64,000 bases of DNA, taken from the NCBI GenBank assembly GCA_021783175.1, contig JAJXUF010000002.1, positions 1 through 64,000 on the forward strand. Direction: 5' to 3'. Source of the DNA: Pseudomonadota bacterium (lineage in GTDB: Bacteria; Pseudomonadota; Gammaproteobacteria; Acidiferrobacterales; UBA6901). This document shows positions 6,964 to 16,254 of the stretch, one piece after another. Every line of letters starts with the position of its first letter. The first letter of the stretch is position 1. The position numbers were made by a program, and so were the translations under genes. The notes beneath the pieces were generated by a model, which saw nothing but the letters and a program-made list of their open reading frames with translations, searched no databases and was not told the DNA's origin.

Positions 6964-9396
6964 TCAGTCCGAAGACGTGTCCGCCCCCGGCCCATTCGCT
7001 TTCGGAATAATCGCGGGCGCGGCCGGCGGCAAATCTTTGGGCCAGTCACGCACATGCACATCTTGCTGCGGAAACGGCATTTCGATCGCATGCTTGCGAA
7101 ACTCCGCATCGATCGCGAAATTCAAGTCGCTCATCACCTGCAGACGCTGGTCGATGTGGCCGATATGGCAGTGCAGCTCAAAATTAAGTGCGCTATCACC
7201 AAAAGAAAGAAAGAACACTTTGGAAGCCCGGTCTGGATCGTCGTGGATCACGAGGGGATGTCCGTCGGCGATTTTCAATAGCAGGTCTTTCACTTGGCCC
7301 GTATCACTACCATAGGCAATCGACACCGGCACGCGCACGCGTCCGCGCGGATCGTATAGCATCCAATTAGTCACCTGCCCGGAAATCAGCTCGGAATTCG
7401 GTACGATGACATCCGCTCTGTCGAAAGTCTGGATCTGCGTCGAGCGGATACGGATTTTCCGCACATACCCTTCGGTGCTGCCGACCACGATCCAGTCGCC
7501 CGCCTTGATCGGACGTTCAAACAACAGTATCAGACCGGAGATGAAGTTGTTGACGATATTCTGCAGACCGAAACCGATGCCGACAGAAAGCGCACCGGCG
7601 ATGATTGCCAGGTTGCTGAGCTCCAGGCCCGCCACGCTCAGCGCTGCCACGATCGCGATCGCCGTCCCGGTATAACCGCTCATCGTCACCATGGCCTCGC
7701 GCGCACCGGGCTCAAGATGGAGCTTGCCCAACCAGTGGCGCTTCAGGCGTGCGCGCACCCAGCCGCTCAGTCCAAACAACACAACAAAGACCAGCAACGC
7801 GAGCACAATGCGTGCCGGAATAACGCGCAGCGACCCGACGACGAACCCGTCGACCAGATAGCCGCGCACTTCGAGCGCGGCCGCATCGGAAAGACCCCAG
7901 ATGCGCATGAGTGCAAAGAGAAATCCCACCCACAGCAGCAGTGACACCGCGATCCGAAACCAGATCAGCCCCGGAATGGGCTGGTCTTCACGCAGCTCCA
8001 ATGCGCGGCGCAGCCCCTGGTGCCAGGCGTAACGACCGGCGTTGAGTCGCTCGAATAGCTCGGTGAACAACCGGCTCACCAGCGCAAGAAGGCCGGCTGC
8101 CAGCAGGGTGCCGGTCAAGGCGCGCAGCGCCGCAGTCGACAGGTTGCGATAACCCAGCACCTCTGCGCTCAACGCGCCGAGCAGCGCGAGCACGAGCAAC
8201 GCACGCAGGAAGCGGTAATGGGATAAACGACCAATGTGGCCAATGAGCCAAACGGCCCATGCTACGTTCAAGGTGAACAGGATTACAAAAATGCCGCGCG
8301 CCAAAAGGAGAGCCGGCGGCGGAAGACTCTGGGCGACGAGAGTGCCAAACCCGAGGTATCCAATGTAACCCAGCAGCAGCAGTACTCGCAGGCGCGCCGC
8401 CAGCGATCGGGCGATTCCTGATGGTAAGGAGACAAAGAGCGCTGCCGGCGGAAACGGCACCAGGAAAAGACGGATCAACGCGAGCGCCAAAAAATAGGCA
8501 GGCAGCCCGTAAGCCACCAGATTGATAAACGGCAAAGGCGCCACATTGCCGATTGCAAGCTTGAGGATGAGCGCAGCTGCCAGGCTCGCAAACAACAGAG
8601 GCGAGTAATGACCCACGGACGTTACCATGGATTTTTCGAAGTGACCGGAAAAAGTGGACTCCCAGTTGCGGCGCGCGGCCCAACGCAGCAGTCGCTGTCT
8701 GAACAGCATGCCGGCGATCGCGATTACAACAATGACAATCACCAGGGTTGCCACATCGAGCGGCTTGAGCTGGTTAAAACCGCTATGCTGCTGCAGGAAG
8801 ATTCCGGTCGCGGCGATCCAACCGCCTGGCTGTGTCCAGTTGTCACGCAGGAGGCCGCCCATCGAAGGGCCGCGCACGAGCAGTCTTTCGGCAAGCAGTT
8901 CGCTCTGCCGGTCGGCAAGCCGGTGAAGCAACTGGTCCGAGCGGATGCTCAGCAGATTGCACGTGGCAAGACGATCCTGTTGCGCAAGCTTTTGCTGCCG
9001 CAGCACATCCCGCTGCCGCGTAACTGCGAGCGGCTCGCCCCGGTGCAACTGCCCGAGGCTTGCGATGTCATGATCGATCTGGGCAACATCCTGCTGGGTA
9101 CCGGAAACACATTCGTCGGCCTGATTTTTGGTGCGGGTGACCTCCCTGGTCCAGGCCCGGAATTGCGCGACAACCGCCGCCTCGCTGCGCATGCCGCGCT
9201 CGATCTCATCGAGCTTCTGACTTGCGGCCGTGAAATCGTCGCCCGAGGCTTGGACTTGTGCCGACCATACGAAGTCTGGAAAGAAGAGCACAGCGAGGAG
9301 CGTCGCGGTCCAGAGGAACGCAGTGACAGGCCTGCACCAGCGAATGTCATAACGGCGCGCGCTGCGGGCAGACAGCAACCGGCCGAATCGTTTCAT
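6964..9396 (-). CDS. Large MscS-superfamily mechanosensitive channel (MscK/KefA-like)
   Basis: This 810-residue inner-membrane protein has an N-terminal signal or anchor (about residues 10-40) and a coiled-coil-rich periplasmic part (about 45-180, DUF3772-like). A long series of hydrophobic helices follows (about 200-600), and then the MscS pore-lining and beta domains. The pore helix is recognised by LAIIAGALSVGIGFGLQNIVNN, preceded by the final membrane segments, and the beta domain by GDWIVVGSTEGYVRKI. The start at 9396 is chosen because GGAG stands nine bases upstream and a signal-like N-terminus follows; an upstream in-frame start would add 38 unlikely residues. Such channels release solutes during hypo-osmotic shock. 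It appears monocistronic. Confidence 0.88.
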   Translation of the reverse strand: MKRFGRLLSARSARRYDIRWCRPVTAFLWTATLLAVLFFPDFVWSAQVQASGDDFTAASQKLDEIERGMRSEAAVVAQFRAWTREVTRTKNQADECVSGTQQDVAQIDHDIASLGQLHRGEPLAVTRQRDVLRQQKLAQQDRLATCNLLSIRSDQLLHRLADRQSELLAERLLVRGPSMGGLLRDNWTQPGGWIAATGIFLQQHSGFNQLKPLDVATLVIVIVVIAIAGMLFRQRLLRWAARRNWESTFSGHFEKSMVTSVGHYSPLLFASLAAALILKLAIGNVAPLPFINLVAYGLPAYFLALALIRLFLVPFPPAALFVSLPSGIARSLAARLRVLLLLGYIGYLGFGTLVAQSLPPPALLLARGIFVILFTLNVAWAVWLIGHIGRLSHYRFLRALLVLALLGALSAEVLGYRNLSTAALRALTGTLLAAGLLALVSRLFTELFERLNAGRYAWHQGLRRALELREDQPIPGLIWFRIAVSLLLWVGFLFALMRIWGLSDAAALEVRGYLVDGFVVGSLRVIPARIVLALLVFVVLFGLSGWVRARLKRHWLGKLHLEPGAREAMVTMSGYTGTAIAIVAALSVAGLELSNLAIIAGALSVGIGFGLQNIVNNFISGLILLFERPIKAGDWIVVGSTEGYVRKIRIRSTQIQTFDRADVIVPNSELISGQVTNWMLYDPRGRVRVPVSIAYGSDTGQVKDLLLKIADGHPLVIHDDPDRASKVFFLSFGDSALNFELHCHIGHIDQRLQVMSDLNFAIDAEFRKHAIEMPFPQQDVHVRDWPKDLPPAAPAIIPKANGPGADTSSD

Positions 9397-9579
9397 CTCC
9401 AGTATCTCCAGCGACCACACCTGTCCGGAACGGCCGATTAACACCGGGCCGGCGGCCGCAGTGTATGCGGTTTTCGGTAGGCTCACAACCAAGCGGTCAT
9501 AGGCGCGCAAAACGCCCGCTGGTCAAAGCCTCCAGTCCGCATCCGGCTAACGTCTGATCATCGGCGTCGCCAATAGGCG

Positions 9580-10119
9580 TTACAGTTGCGACTGCGCGCG
9601 CAGCAATCCGATCACGGTCTTGGCATCGACGATTTCTCCGGACAGAGATCGCGCCGTGGCATCCGCCAATGGCAGCCAGTGCACTTCAAGAAGCTCATGC
9701 TCCTCGGGCTGCGACTGTGCCGCAGAGAGACCGCGCGCCAGATAGAGATGGATCACCTCGGTGAACACTCCGGGAGAACTCAGAATCCTTCCGAGTGACT
9801 TCCACTCTTGGGCCATGATACCGGCTTCCTCCTGCAGCTCGCGCTGCGCAGTGGAAAGCGGTGTTTCTCCTGGATCGAGTTTGCCGGCGGGCAGTTCCCA
9901 GACCCAGTCTCCGATGACATGCCGATACTGGCGCAACAGGCAGACCCGCGAATCTGGGTCGAGTGCCACAGCGGCCGCGCCGCCCGGATGGCGGACCACT
10001 TCGAATTCACCGCTACGGCCATTGGGCAGAAGCGCCTCCTCGCGGCTGACATTGATAATTTTTCCCTGATAGATGGGGATTTGGCGGGTAATCACGGCCG
10101 TCTCCAGTTTTTTAATCAT
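9580..10119 (-). CDS. nudF: Nudix hydrolase, ADP-ribose pyrophosphatase type
   Basis: This 179-residue protein hydrolyses nucleoside diphosphate sugars, most likely ADP-ribose to AMP and ribose-5-phosphate. The Nudix box is complete, running from GKLDPGE to RELQEEAGI. The preceding beta-strand region, VCLLRQYRHVIGDWVWELPAG, is typical of the ADP-ribose pyrophosphatase subgroup. The ATG at 10119 gives the usual length; an upstream in-frame Met at 10170 is possible but would add an atypical extension. It is the last gene of the minus-strand run that begins with sufB, about 95 bases after nuoI. Substrate assignment is by family. Confidence 0.82.
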   Translation of the reverse strand: MIKKLETAVITRQIPIYQGKIINVSREEALLPNGRSGEFEVVRHPGGAAAVALDPDSRVCLLRQYRHVIGDWVWELPAGKLDPGETPLSTAQRELQEEAGIMAQEWKSLGRILSSPGVFTEVIHLYLARGLSAAQSQPEEHELLEVHWLPLADATARSLSGEIVDAKTVIGLLRAQSQL

Positions 10120-10214
10120 GCCGAATACCCACCATGGCGCAGCATATCGGCTGTCGCGCATTGCGGGCATGGCACTGTTTGTGGAGAGTACTATACGCCC
10201 TATTCCGGCCGCGG

Positions 10215-10715
10215 CTAGCGGTAGGGCGCATCCTGCACGCGATCTATTGCGATCTCGTGTTCCATGCGGTCGCCGACTGCGAGCAGCCGCTGTTTGGTGA
10301 TGACTTCGTCCCCGCGACTTTCAAAATGAAACTCGAAGATGCGGGTTAGCACGATCGCGTCCACCGGGCATGCTTCCTCGCAGAACCCGCAGTAGACGCA
10401 TTTGAAGAGATCGATGTCGTAACGCGTGGTCCGGCGCGTGCCGTCGGCACGCTGCTCGGACTCGATCGTGATGCACGCTGCCGGGCATACCGCTTCGCAC
10501 AGCTTGCAGGCGATGCAACGTTCCTCGCCATTCGGGTAACGGCGCAGCGCGTGCAGTCCGCGAAAGCGCGGTGACTGGGGAGTTTTCTCATCCGGGTACT
10601 GCACTGTGACCTTGCGGGCAAAGAGATGCCTGCCCGTTTCTGCCAGCCCGGCAACGAGCTCCCACAGCAGAAAGGACTTGAGGTAGCGCCGAATTGCATC
10701 GAGCACCTGCGCCAT
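10215..10715 (-). CDS. nuoI: NADH-quinone oxidoreductase subunit I, solitary
   Basis: This 166-residue protein carries two [4Fe-4S] clusters and passes electrons within the peripheral arm of respiratory complex I. Two ferredoxin motifs are intact: [12 protein letters not shown] and [12 protein letters not shown]. The stretches [20 protein letters not shown] and [15 protein letters not shown] match the proteobacterial NuoI type closely. The ATG at 10715 has GAGGAG upstream. The oddity is location: no other nuo gene is near, and it sits between a Rieske ferredoxin and a Nudix hydrolase downstream of SUF genes. It may be a second copy, or the only nuoI relocated away from the nuo operon; the window cannot decide. 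Confidence 0.9.
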   Translation of the reverse strand: MAQVLDAIRRYLKSFLLWELVAGLAETGRHLFARKVTVQYPDEKTPQSPRFRGLHALRRYPNGEERCIACKLCEAVCPAACITIESEQRADGTRRTTRYDIDLFKCVYCGFCEEACPVDAIVLTRIFEFHFESRGDEVITKQRLLAVGDRMEHEIAIDRVQDAPYR

Positions 10716-10834
10716 GGCAGTCTCCTCGACCGGTTGAATCCCAACCAGCATGGATGTCGGAAAGTCTTTTGGTCGCACTCGCCGACAGAGTGTCTGCACC
10801 ACCGTTTGGAATTGGCCTCTAATTCACAGATCGG

Positions 10835-11155
10835 TCAGTCCCACCGATCATCCTTGATCGCGATGCGTCCATCCTGCACGCGCAGCCGAAAGCAGTGTAC
10901 CGGCTCGTAAGCTGGTGGCGCGGTGACTTCCCCGGTGGTGATACGAAAGCGCGCGCCATGACGCGGACAGACGACTTCGTCCCCTTCCACGCATCCTCCG
11001 CTGAGCGTTCCGCCGTCATGCGTGCAGACATCATCAATGGCGTAGAACTGTCCGCCCAGATTGAAAACGGCCACCATGCTGCCGTCCACCTCGACCACCC
11101 GGAATCCGCCGGGCGGCACTTCCTCGACTGCCGCGACGTCGACCCACTCAGCCAT
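10835..11155 (-). CDS. Rieske [2Fe-2S] ferredoxin
   Basis: This 106-residue soluble protein has a Rieske cluster site: CTHDGG and, 16 residues on, CPRHGARF (C-x-H ... C-x2-H). It belongs to the small non-haem-iron-oxygenase ferredoxin group that is commonly encoded at the end of SUF operons. It probably transfers electrons, but its partner is unknown. The ATG at 11155 is used, with GGTGGA nine bases upstream; a Met three codons earlier is possible. It follows sufT on the same strand and is likely part of the suf transcript. Confidence 0.85.
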   Translation of the reverse strand: MAEWVDVAAVEEVPPGGFRVVEVDGSMVAVFNLGGQFYAIDDVCTHDGGTLSGGCVEGDEVVCPRHGARFRITTGEVTAPPAYEPVHCFRLRVQDGRIAIKDDRWD

Positions 11156-11224
11156 GCGCTGCATTCCACCAGATAACACTCATCATCGGCGCCAGCCGGC
11201 GCGCCACTCCGCTGCCACGGGCAC

Positions 11225-11578
11225 TCACAGCAGCCCGAGCTGCAATTTCGCGGCTTCCGACATGCTGTCCTGACTCCACGGCGGATCCCACACGAGCTCT
11301 ACCTTGACGTCCTTCGCGCCACGCACCTCGCGCACTGCACATTCCACGGTACAGGGAAAACTCTGCGCCACGGGACAAGCGGGTGTCGTCAGCGTCATCC
11401 GGATCCGGACCGCACCGGAAATTTCGTCGACGTTGAGATCATAGATGAGCCCGAGATCATAGATATTGAGCGGAATTTCCGGGTCGTAGATCTTGCGCAG
11501 AGCCTCGACTACGTGCTGTTTGAGCCCGTCAGCGGACATTGCCTGTTCGGCTGACAGCTTCAGCAGATCCAGTGACAT
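11225..11578 (-). CDS. sufT: SUF-associated Fe-S maturation protein, MIP18/DUF59 family
   Basis: This 117-residue protein has the DUF59 signature DPEIPLNIYDLGLIYD. A cysteine region, TTPACPVAQSFPCTVE, follows, and the end carries WDPPWSQDSMSEAAKLQLGLL, typical of SufT-like proteins that help load Fe-S clusters onto target proteins. The ATG at 11578 begins the family-typical N-terminus. The frame is open for 47 more codons upstream, but those residues look non-coding. It is placed directly after sufU in the suf gene order. Confidence 0.85.
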   Translation of the reverse strand: MSLDLLKLSAEQAMSADGLKQHVVEALRKIYDPEIPLNIYDLGLIYDLNVDEISGAVRIRMTLTTPACPVAQSFPCTVECAVREVRGAKDVKVELVWDPPWSQDSMSEAAKLQLGLL

Positions 11579-11646
11579 GGCGTTCAACCCTACCAGCAGA
11601 CAATATAATAAGTAGCCATCGGTCGCGACCACGCTTTGCGCGGCGG

Positions 11647-12090
11647 TTACTCGGTCGAAACCGTTTCCTGCTCGTTTCTGAGCGCCGCCTGCAGCGTATG
11701 CCAGGCGAGCGTGGCGCACTTGACCCGTGCCGGATACTCTCGCACGCCGCTCAGCACCTGCAGCTTGCCGAGGTCGGCACCGCTCCCCGAGCCGGTGAGC
11801 AGATCATGCACGCCCTGGAACAGGGCCTGCGCCTGCTGCACGGTCTTGCCCTTAATGCTCTCGGTCATCAAGGAGGCCGATGCCGTAGAAATGGCGCAAC
11901 CCGCACCCTCAAAGGCAACATCCTTGATGACACCGTCTTCGATGCGCAGGCTCACGGAAAACTCATCACCGCAAAGCGGGTTGTACCCATGCGCATGCCC
12001 GTTGGCACCTTCGGGCTTGCGCATGAAGTTGCGCGGATTGCGGTTGTGGTCGAGGATGACTTCCTCGTACAGAGCACGAAGGTCGGACAT
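11647..12090 (-). CDS. sufU: SUF system scaffold/sulfur-transfer protein SufU
   Basis: This 147-residue protein of the NifU-N/IscU fold accepts sulfur from a cysteine desulfurase and supports Fe-S cluster assembly. The three ligand cysteines are present in NPLCGDEF, GAGCAIS and VKCATLAWHTL. The SufU-type insertion between the second and third cysteines (about residues 80-125) is visible, which separates it from IscU. Its ATG overlaps the stop of the preceding sufS remnant by one base (TGATG), so translation is coupled. Because its usual partner SufS is gutted in this operon, it must obtain sulfur from a desulfurase encoded elsewhere. Confidence 0.92.
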   Translation of the reverse strand: MSDLRALYEEVILDHNRNPRNFMRKPEGANGHAHGYNPLCGDEFSVSLRIEDGVIKDVAFEGAGCAISTASASLMTESIKGKTVQQAQALFQGVHDLLTGSGSGADLGKLQVLSGVREYPARVKCATLAWHTLQAALRNEQETVSTE

Positions 12091-12338
12091 CAGCCGAGCA
12101 CCTCCCGCAACTTGCCGATAGCCGCAATGAGGATGTCGATCTCATCGTCATGGCGACAGGTGTGAGCGAGCGCTTCGATCAGCGAACGTGGCTTCTGGAT
12201 GGTGGCGGCGTTGCCCAGGTACACAAGCCGCCTGCCGTGCATAGTCCGGTGCAGAGCCGGGAAGTCCGCGCGCACGCGATTCACCTCGAACGGTCTGTTG
12301 CCCATGGTGCGTAAGGCCGTTTCGGAGACCGAAATCAC
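12090..12338 (-). pseudogene. sufS: Cysteine desulfurase SufS with in-frame internal deletion
   Basis: An uninterrupted frame of 82 codons joins the two ends of SufS, normally about 410 residues. Residues 16-56 correspond to the SufS N-terminus (VRADFPALHRTMHGRRLVYL, then GNAATIQKPRSLIEAL). Residues about 61-82 correspond to its C-terminus (DDEIDILIAAIGKLREVLG). About 330 residues are missing, including the PLP-binding lysine and the catalytic cysteine. The usual LDNAATTQKP is altered to LGNAATIQKP, which suggests relaxed selection rather than an assembly gap alone. Overlaps with sufD (GTGA) and sufU (TGATG) are preserved, so the remnant may persist as a translational coupler. It cannot be a working desulfurase. 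Confidence 0.85.
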
Positions 12339-13669
12339 GCTGGCACCGCCTGCCCGTCTGGCCGCCCGATGCCGGCGGCCAGACGTCGCTCGACCCGGGC
12401 GCGCACGCCCGCCAGTTTGATGCGGCCGAGTACTTCGCGCGCAAAGGCATAAGTCAGAAGCTGGCGCGCCGCACGCTCATCCAGGGCGCGGGAGCGCAGA
12501 TAGAACAGCGCATCCGGGTCTAGCTGTCCGACCGTTGCGCCATGGGAGCATTTGACGTCGTCGGCATAGATCTCGAGCTGCGGCTGGCTGTCGGCCTCGG
12601 CATCGCGCGACAGCAGCAGATTGTTATTCACCTGACGCGCGTCGGTTTTCTGCGCATCCGGCCGCACTACGATGCGTCCGCGAAATACGCTTCGCCCCCG
12701 GCCGTTCAGCACGCCGCGATAGAACTCCCTGCTCATGCACTGCGGGCACGCGTGGTCGATATGGGTGTGGTTGTCGATGTGTTGCCGGTCACCGGCCAGA
12801 TAGAGACCGTTCAGCTGGCACTCGCCGCCGCTGCCTGAGAGAACCACGTGCAGATCATTGCGTACCAGGCGACCGCCCAGATCCATGGCGTGAGTGGTGA
12901 GCCGACTGGATCGGCCGAGGTGTGCGTAGAGCCCGCTCAGATGAAAGGCGCTAGCGCTTTCTTCCTGGACCCGGTAGTGCTCAATTACTGCCTCGTCCTC
13001 GGCCAGGATCTCCGTCAGGCTGTTGGCAAAATAGGTGAGATCGGATACGGCTGTGGAATGCTCGACGATGGTAGCGCAGCTTTGTCTTTCGGCGATGACC
13101 AGGGTGCGTGGCTGCACCAGTGACGCTCCCGACGTGGTCAGATACAGAATATGAATCGGATGATCGATTGTCACACCCAGCGCAAGATGGATCAATGCGC
13201 CGTCGACGAAAAGCGCCGTATTGAGGGCAGCAAAGCCGCTATCCGCCGGCGCACAGCGACCGAGATGCGCCTCCAGGACATCCGGCTGATCACGCAGCGC
13301 AGCGGCCAGACCACAGATGGTTGCGCCTGCCGGCAATCTACCGATTTGCGACAGCGTTTCGGACAAACGACCGTCAACGAAAACCAGTCTGTGGCTTCCA
13401 GGTTCGTCTATCTGCAGGCTCTCGATCGGTGGCAGTGCACCGGTTGAGTTTAGCGGCGCCGGCATGAAGGCGCCCCGTTCTATCGGGCGGACATCGGTAT
13501 ATTTCCAGTCTTCGTCGCGCGTTGTCGGAAACCCGTGCAAATCGAAACTAGCCATTGCCGCTTGCCGGAGCTCACGTAGCCTAGACCGCGCGCGAACAGA
13601 GCGCGCCTCGATCGTGGCGCGCATTACATCAAGGTACATCGCCTTAGTGTCGGATATTTCATTCGACAT
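12335..13669 (-). CDS. sufD: Fe-S cluster assembly protein SufD
   Basis: This 444-residue protein is a component of the SufBC2D scaffold complex that builds iron-sulfur clusters. It has the SUF FeS assembly (UPF0051) beta-helix domain in the C-terminal two thirds, with the family stretches HIDHACPQCMSREFYRGVLNGR, SRDAEADSQPQLEIYADDVKCSHGATVG and LDPDALFYLRSRALDE. The N-terminal helical part includes TRDEDWKYTDVRP. Its stop overlaps the GTG start of the sufS remnant by four bases, and sufC precedes it by 20 bases. Confidence 0.95.
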   Translation of the reverse strand: MSNEISDTKAMYLDVMRATIEARSVRARSRLRELRQAAMASFDLHGFPTTRDEDWKYTDVRPIERGAFMPAPLNSTGALPPIESLQIDEPGSHRLVFVDGRLSETLSQIGRLPAGATICGLAAALRDQPDVLEAHLGRCAPADSGFAALNTALFVDGALIHLALGVTIDHPIHILYLTTSGASLVQPRTLVIAERQSCATIVEHSTAVSDLTYFANSLTEILAEDEAVIEHYRVQEESASAFHLSGLYAHLGRSSRLTTHAMDLGGRLVRNDLHVVLSGSGGECQLNGLYLAGDRQHIDNHTHIDHACPQCMSREFYRGVLNGRGRSVFRGRIVVRPDAQKTDARQVNNNLLLSRDAEADSQPQLEIYADDVKCSHGATVGQLDPDALFYLRSRALDERAARQLLTYAFAREVLGRIKLAGVRARVERRLAAGIGRPDGQAVPA

Positions 13670-13689
13670 AATACAATCCCCGGTGCAGT

Positions 13690-14445
13690 CTATGCCGGCC
13701 GCGCATCTTGCATCACCTGGCCGTATCCCTGTTTTTCCAGATCGAGGGCCAAGGTGCGGTCGCCGGATTTCACAATGCGGCCGCCCATCAGCACATGCAC
13801 GAAATCCGGCACGATGTAGTCCAGCAGTCGCTGGTAATGAGTGATCAACAGAAATGCCCGGTCCGCTCGTCGCAGCGCATTGACGCCGTTGGCTACGATC
13901 TGCAGCGCATCGATATCGAGTCCCGAGTCGGTCTCGTCCAGGATGGCAAGATGCGGTTCGAGCAGCGCCATCTGCAGGATTTCGTTGCGTTTTTTTTCTC
14001 CGCCGGAAAAGCCTTCATTCACCGAGCGATAAAGCAGCTCTTCCTTCATGGCGACTAGCCGCAGCCTGTCTTTGACCAGCACAAGAAAATCCATCGCATC
14101 GAGCTCGGGCTCGCCGCGCGCCTTGCGCACGGCATTGAGAGCCGCTTTCAGCAGGTAAATATTGCTTACCCCGGGAATCTCGACCGGATACTGGAATGCC
14201 AGCAATATGCCGCTGCGCGCGCGCTCCTCCGGCGCCATAGTAAGCAGATCTTTGCCCTGATAGGTGACGCTGCCATTCGTCACCTCGTAATCGTCCCGGC
14301 CGGCAAGGACGTTCGCGAGCGTGCTCTTGCCCGAGCCATTCGGTCCCATGATGGCATGCACTTCACCGGCTTTGATTTCAATATCGATGCCCTTGAGAAT
14401 CTCGGCGCCGTCAACACTGGCGTGCAGATTACTGATGGTCAACAT
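13690..14445 (-). CDS. sufC: SUF system ATPase SufC
   Basis: This 251-residue ABC-type ATPase drives the SufBC2D complex. The Walker A motif is GPNGSGKST, the signature is [11 protein letters not shown], and the Walker B region is [16 protein letters not shown] with the SufC-typical TDSGLD. The H-loop is in LITHYQ. It sits between sufB and sufD with short gaps in the same operon. Confidence 0.96.
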   Translation of the reverse strand: MLTISNLHASVDGAEILKGIDIEIKAGEVHAIMGPNGSGKSTLANVLAGRDDYEVTNGSVTYQGKDLLTMAPEERARSGILLAFQYPVEIPGVSNIYLLKAALNAVRKARGEPELDAMDFLVLVKDRLRLVAMKEELLYRSVNEGFSGGEKKRNEILQMALLEPHLAILDETDSGLDIDALQIVANGVNALRRADRAFLLITHYQRLLDYIVPDFVHVLMGGRIVKSGDRTLALDLEKQGYGQVMQDARPA

Positions 14446-14483
14446 GGCTCACTCCTGTTCCGATCCGCTGTCCTCTCCGCCCC

Positions 14484-15932
14484 CTATCCAACGGCGCCCT
14501 CGAGGCTTACGCTGAGCAACTTCCGCGCCTCCACCGCAAATTCCATCGGCAGCTCCTTGAATACCGCCTTGCAGAATCCGTTGACAACCATCGATACCGC
14601 ATCTTCGGCTGAAAGCCCGCGGCTCTGCAGATAGAAGAGCTGGTCGTCGCTGATCCTGGACGTAGTTGCCTCGTGTTCCACGCGGGCAGTTGGATTGCGT
14701 GTCTCGATGTAGGGAAAGGTATGAGCCCCGCATTTGTCGCCCATCAGCAGCGAGTCGCACTGCGTGAAGTTGCGGGCACCCTCCGCGCCTTTCAGGATTT
14801 TCACCAGGCCGCGATAGGTGTTCTGCCCGTGGCCCGCGGCGATACCTTTGGAAATGATCGTGCTGCGGGTATTGCGGCCGATGTGGATCATCTTCGTGCC
14901 GGTGTCCGCCTGCTGGCGGTTGTTGGTGAGCGCGACCGAATAGAACTCGCCCACCGAATTGTCGCCCTCGAGGATCACGCTCGGGTATTTCCAGGTGATC
15001 GCCGAACCGGTCTCAACCTGCGTCCACGAGATCTTTGCGCCCTCACCGCGGCAGGCGCCACGCTTGGTCACGAAGTTGTAGATGCCGCCGCGTCCTTCCT
15101 CGTCGCCCGGATACCAGTTCTGTACAGTGGAATACTTGATTTGCGCGCCGCGGTGAGCAACGAGCTCCACCACAGCAGCATGCAGCTGGTTCTCGTCGCG
15201 CATCGGCGCGGTGCAACCTTCGAGATAGCTCACGTAGGCACCCTCGTCGGCAATGATCAGGGTGCGCTCGAACTGTCCGGTTTTGGAAGCGTTGATCCGA
15301 AAATAGGTCGAGAGCTCCATCGGGCAGCGCACGCCCGGAGGGACATAGACGAAGGAACCGTCGCTGAATACGGCGGAATTCAGGCTGGCGTAAAAGTTGT
15401 CGGTGTAGGGTACGACCGAGCCGAGATATTTCTGAATCAGATCCGGGTGGTTGTGAACGGCCTCGGAAAAGGAACAGAAGATAATCCCTGCCGACGCCAG
15501 CTTTTCCTTGAACGTGGTGGCGACTGACACGCTGTCGAAAACCGCGTCGACAGCCACACCGGCGAGCAGCTCGCGTTCGCGCAACGGTATGCCGAGCTTG
15601 TCATAGGTCTCCAGCAGCTTGGGATCCACCTCGGCGAGACTCTTGGGACCGTCTTTGCCCGTTTTGGGCGCCGAGAAATACACGATGTCCTGAAAATCGA
15701 TCGGGGGATAATGGACATGGGCCCAATGGGGTGGCTGCATGGTTAGCCAGTGGCGGTAGGACTTAAGACGCCACGCGAGCATGAATTCCGGCTCGTCTTT
15801 TTTGGCCGAGATGAGACGAATGATGTCCTCATTGAGGCCCGGCGGCACACTATCGGCTTCCAGGTCCGTGACAAAACCGGCCGTGTATGCCCGCCGAATC
15901 AGTGCGTTGATATCGCTACTTGGGGTCGCCAT
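14484..15932 (-). CDS. sufB: Fe-S cluster assembly protein SufB
   Basis: This 482-residue core scaffold of the SUF system is where clusters are assembled. Typical segments are [84 protein letters not shown] and [19 protein letters not shown]. The ATG at 15932 follows the strong ribosome-binding site AAGGAGG; an upstream frame extension of 13 codons is not needed. It is the first gene of the operon sufB-C-D-(S)-U-T-Rieske and lies about 100 bases downstream of an IscR-like-site promoter. Confidence 0.96.
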   Translation of the reverse strand: MATPSSDINALIRRAYTAGFVTDLEADSVPPGLNEDIIRLISAKKDEPEFMLAWRLKSYRHWLTMQPPHWAHVHYPPIDFQDIVYFSAPKTGKDGPKSLAEVDPKLLETYDKLGIPLRERELLAGVAVDAVFDSVSVATTFKEKLASAGIIFCSFSEAVHNHPDLIQKYLGSVVPYTDNFYASLNSAVFSDGSFVYVPPGVRCPMELSTYFRINASKTGQFERTLIIADEGAYVSYLEGCTAPMRDENQLHAAVVELVAHRGAQIKYSTVQNWYPGDEEGRGGIYNFVTKRGACRGEGAKISWTQVETGSAITWKYPSVILEGDNSVGEFYSVALTNNRQQADTGTKMIHIGRNTRSTIISKGIAAGHGQNTYRGLVKILKGAEGARNFTQCDSLLMGDKCGAHTFPYIETRNPTARVEHEATTSRISDDQLFYLQSRGLSAEDAVSMVVNGFCKAVFKELPMEFAVEARKLLSVSLEGAVG

Positions 15933-16031
15933 GACGCCTCCTTTTTGGTGCACCCGACACCGCGAAGGCAACCCTTGGGGGAGGCTTGCGATGGCGAGTG
16001 ATAAGGAACCTGGCTTTAACCCAGCATTGAC

Positions 16032-16064
16032 ACGATACGAAACCTGACTGTATTAGTCAACAAT
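16032..16064 (-). promoter_or_regulatory. sufB promoter overlapped by IscR type-1-like operator
   Basis: On the minus strand, TTGACT (16060-16055) and TATCGT (16037-16032) are spaced by 17 bases, a plausible sigma-70 promoter. The 17-mer TTGACTAATACAGTCAG (16060-16044) fits the core of the published IscR type-1 consensus YYGACTRWWWYAGTCRR at every position. The 4-base flanks on each side match at three of four positions. IscR with its [2Fe-2S] cluster would thus be placed to repress the operon when clusters are plentiful. No Rrf2-family gene is in the window. Motif assignment is from memory of the E. coli consensus. Confidence 0.65.
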
Positions 16065-16254
16065 TAAATTCGCGGAAATACCTGCGCTGATTACCCAGCG
16101 ATGTGCACTTGAAATGGAGCGTTATGCGGTAGTAACCACTCACTTACGACAATAACGGTATGCGCTTATCTGCTAGCGCAGAGGATTTGACTGCCACGTT
16201 TAAGGCAGCAAAATGACTCGGGGCAACGTGGCACGAGGTCGTTCCCAGCTAAGT

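Noticed and set aside
8608..9441. A 277-residue open frame on the plus strand
   Set aside because: It is antisense to the periplasmic part of the MscK-like gene, without a ribosome-binding site or family similarity.
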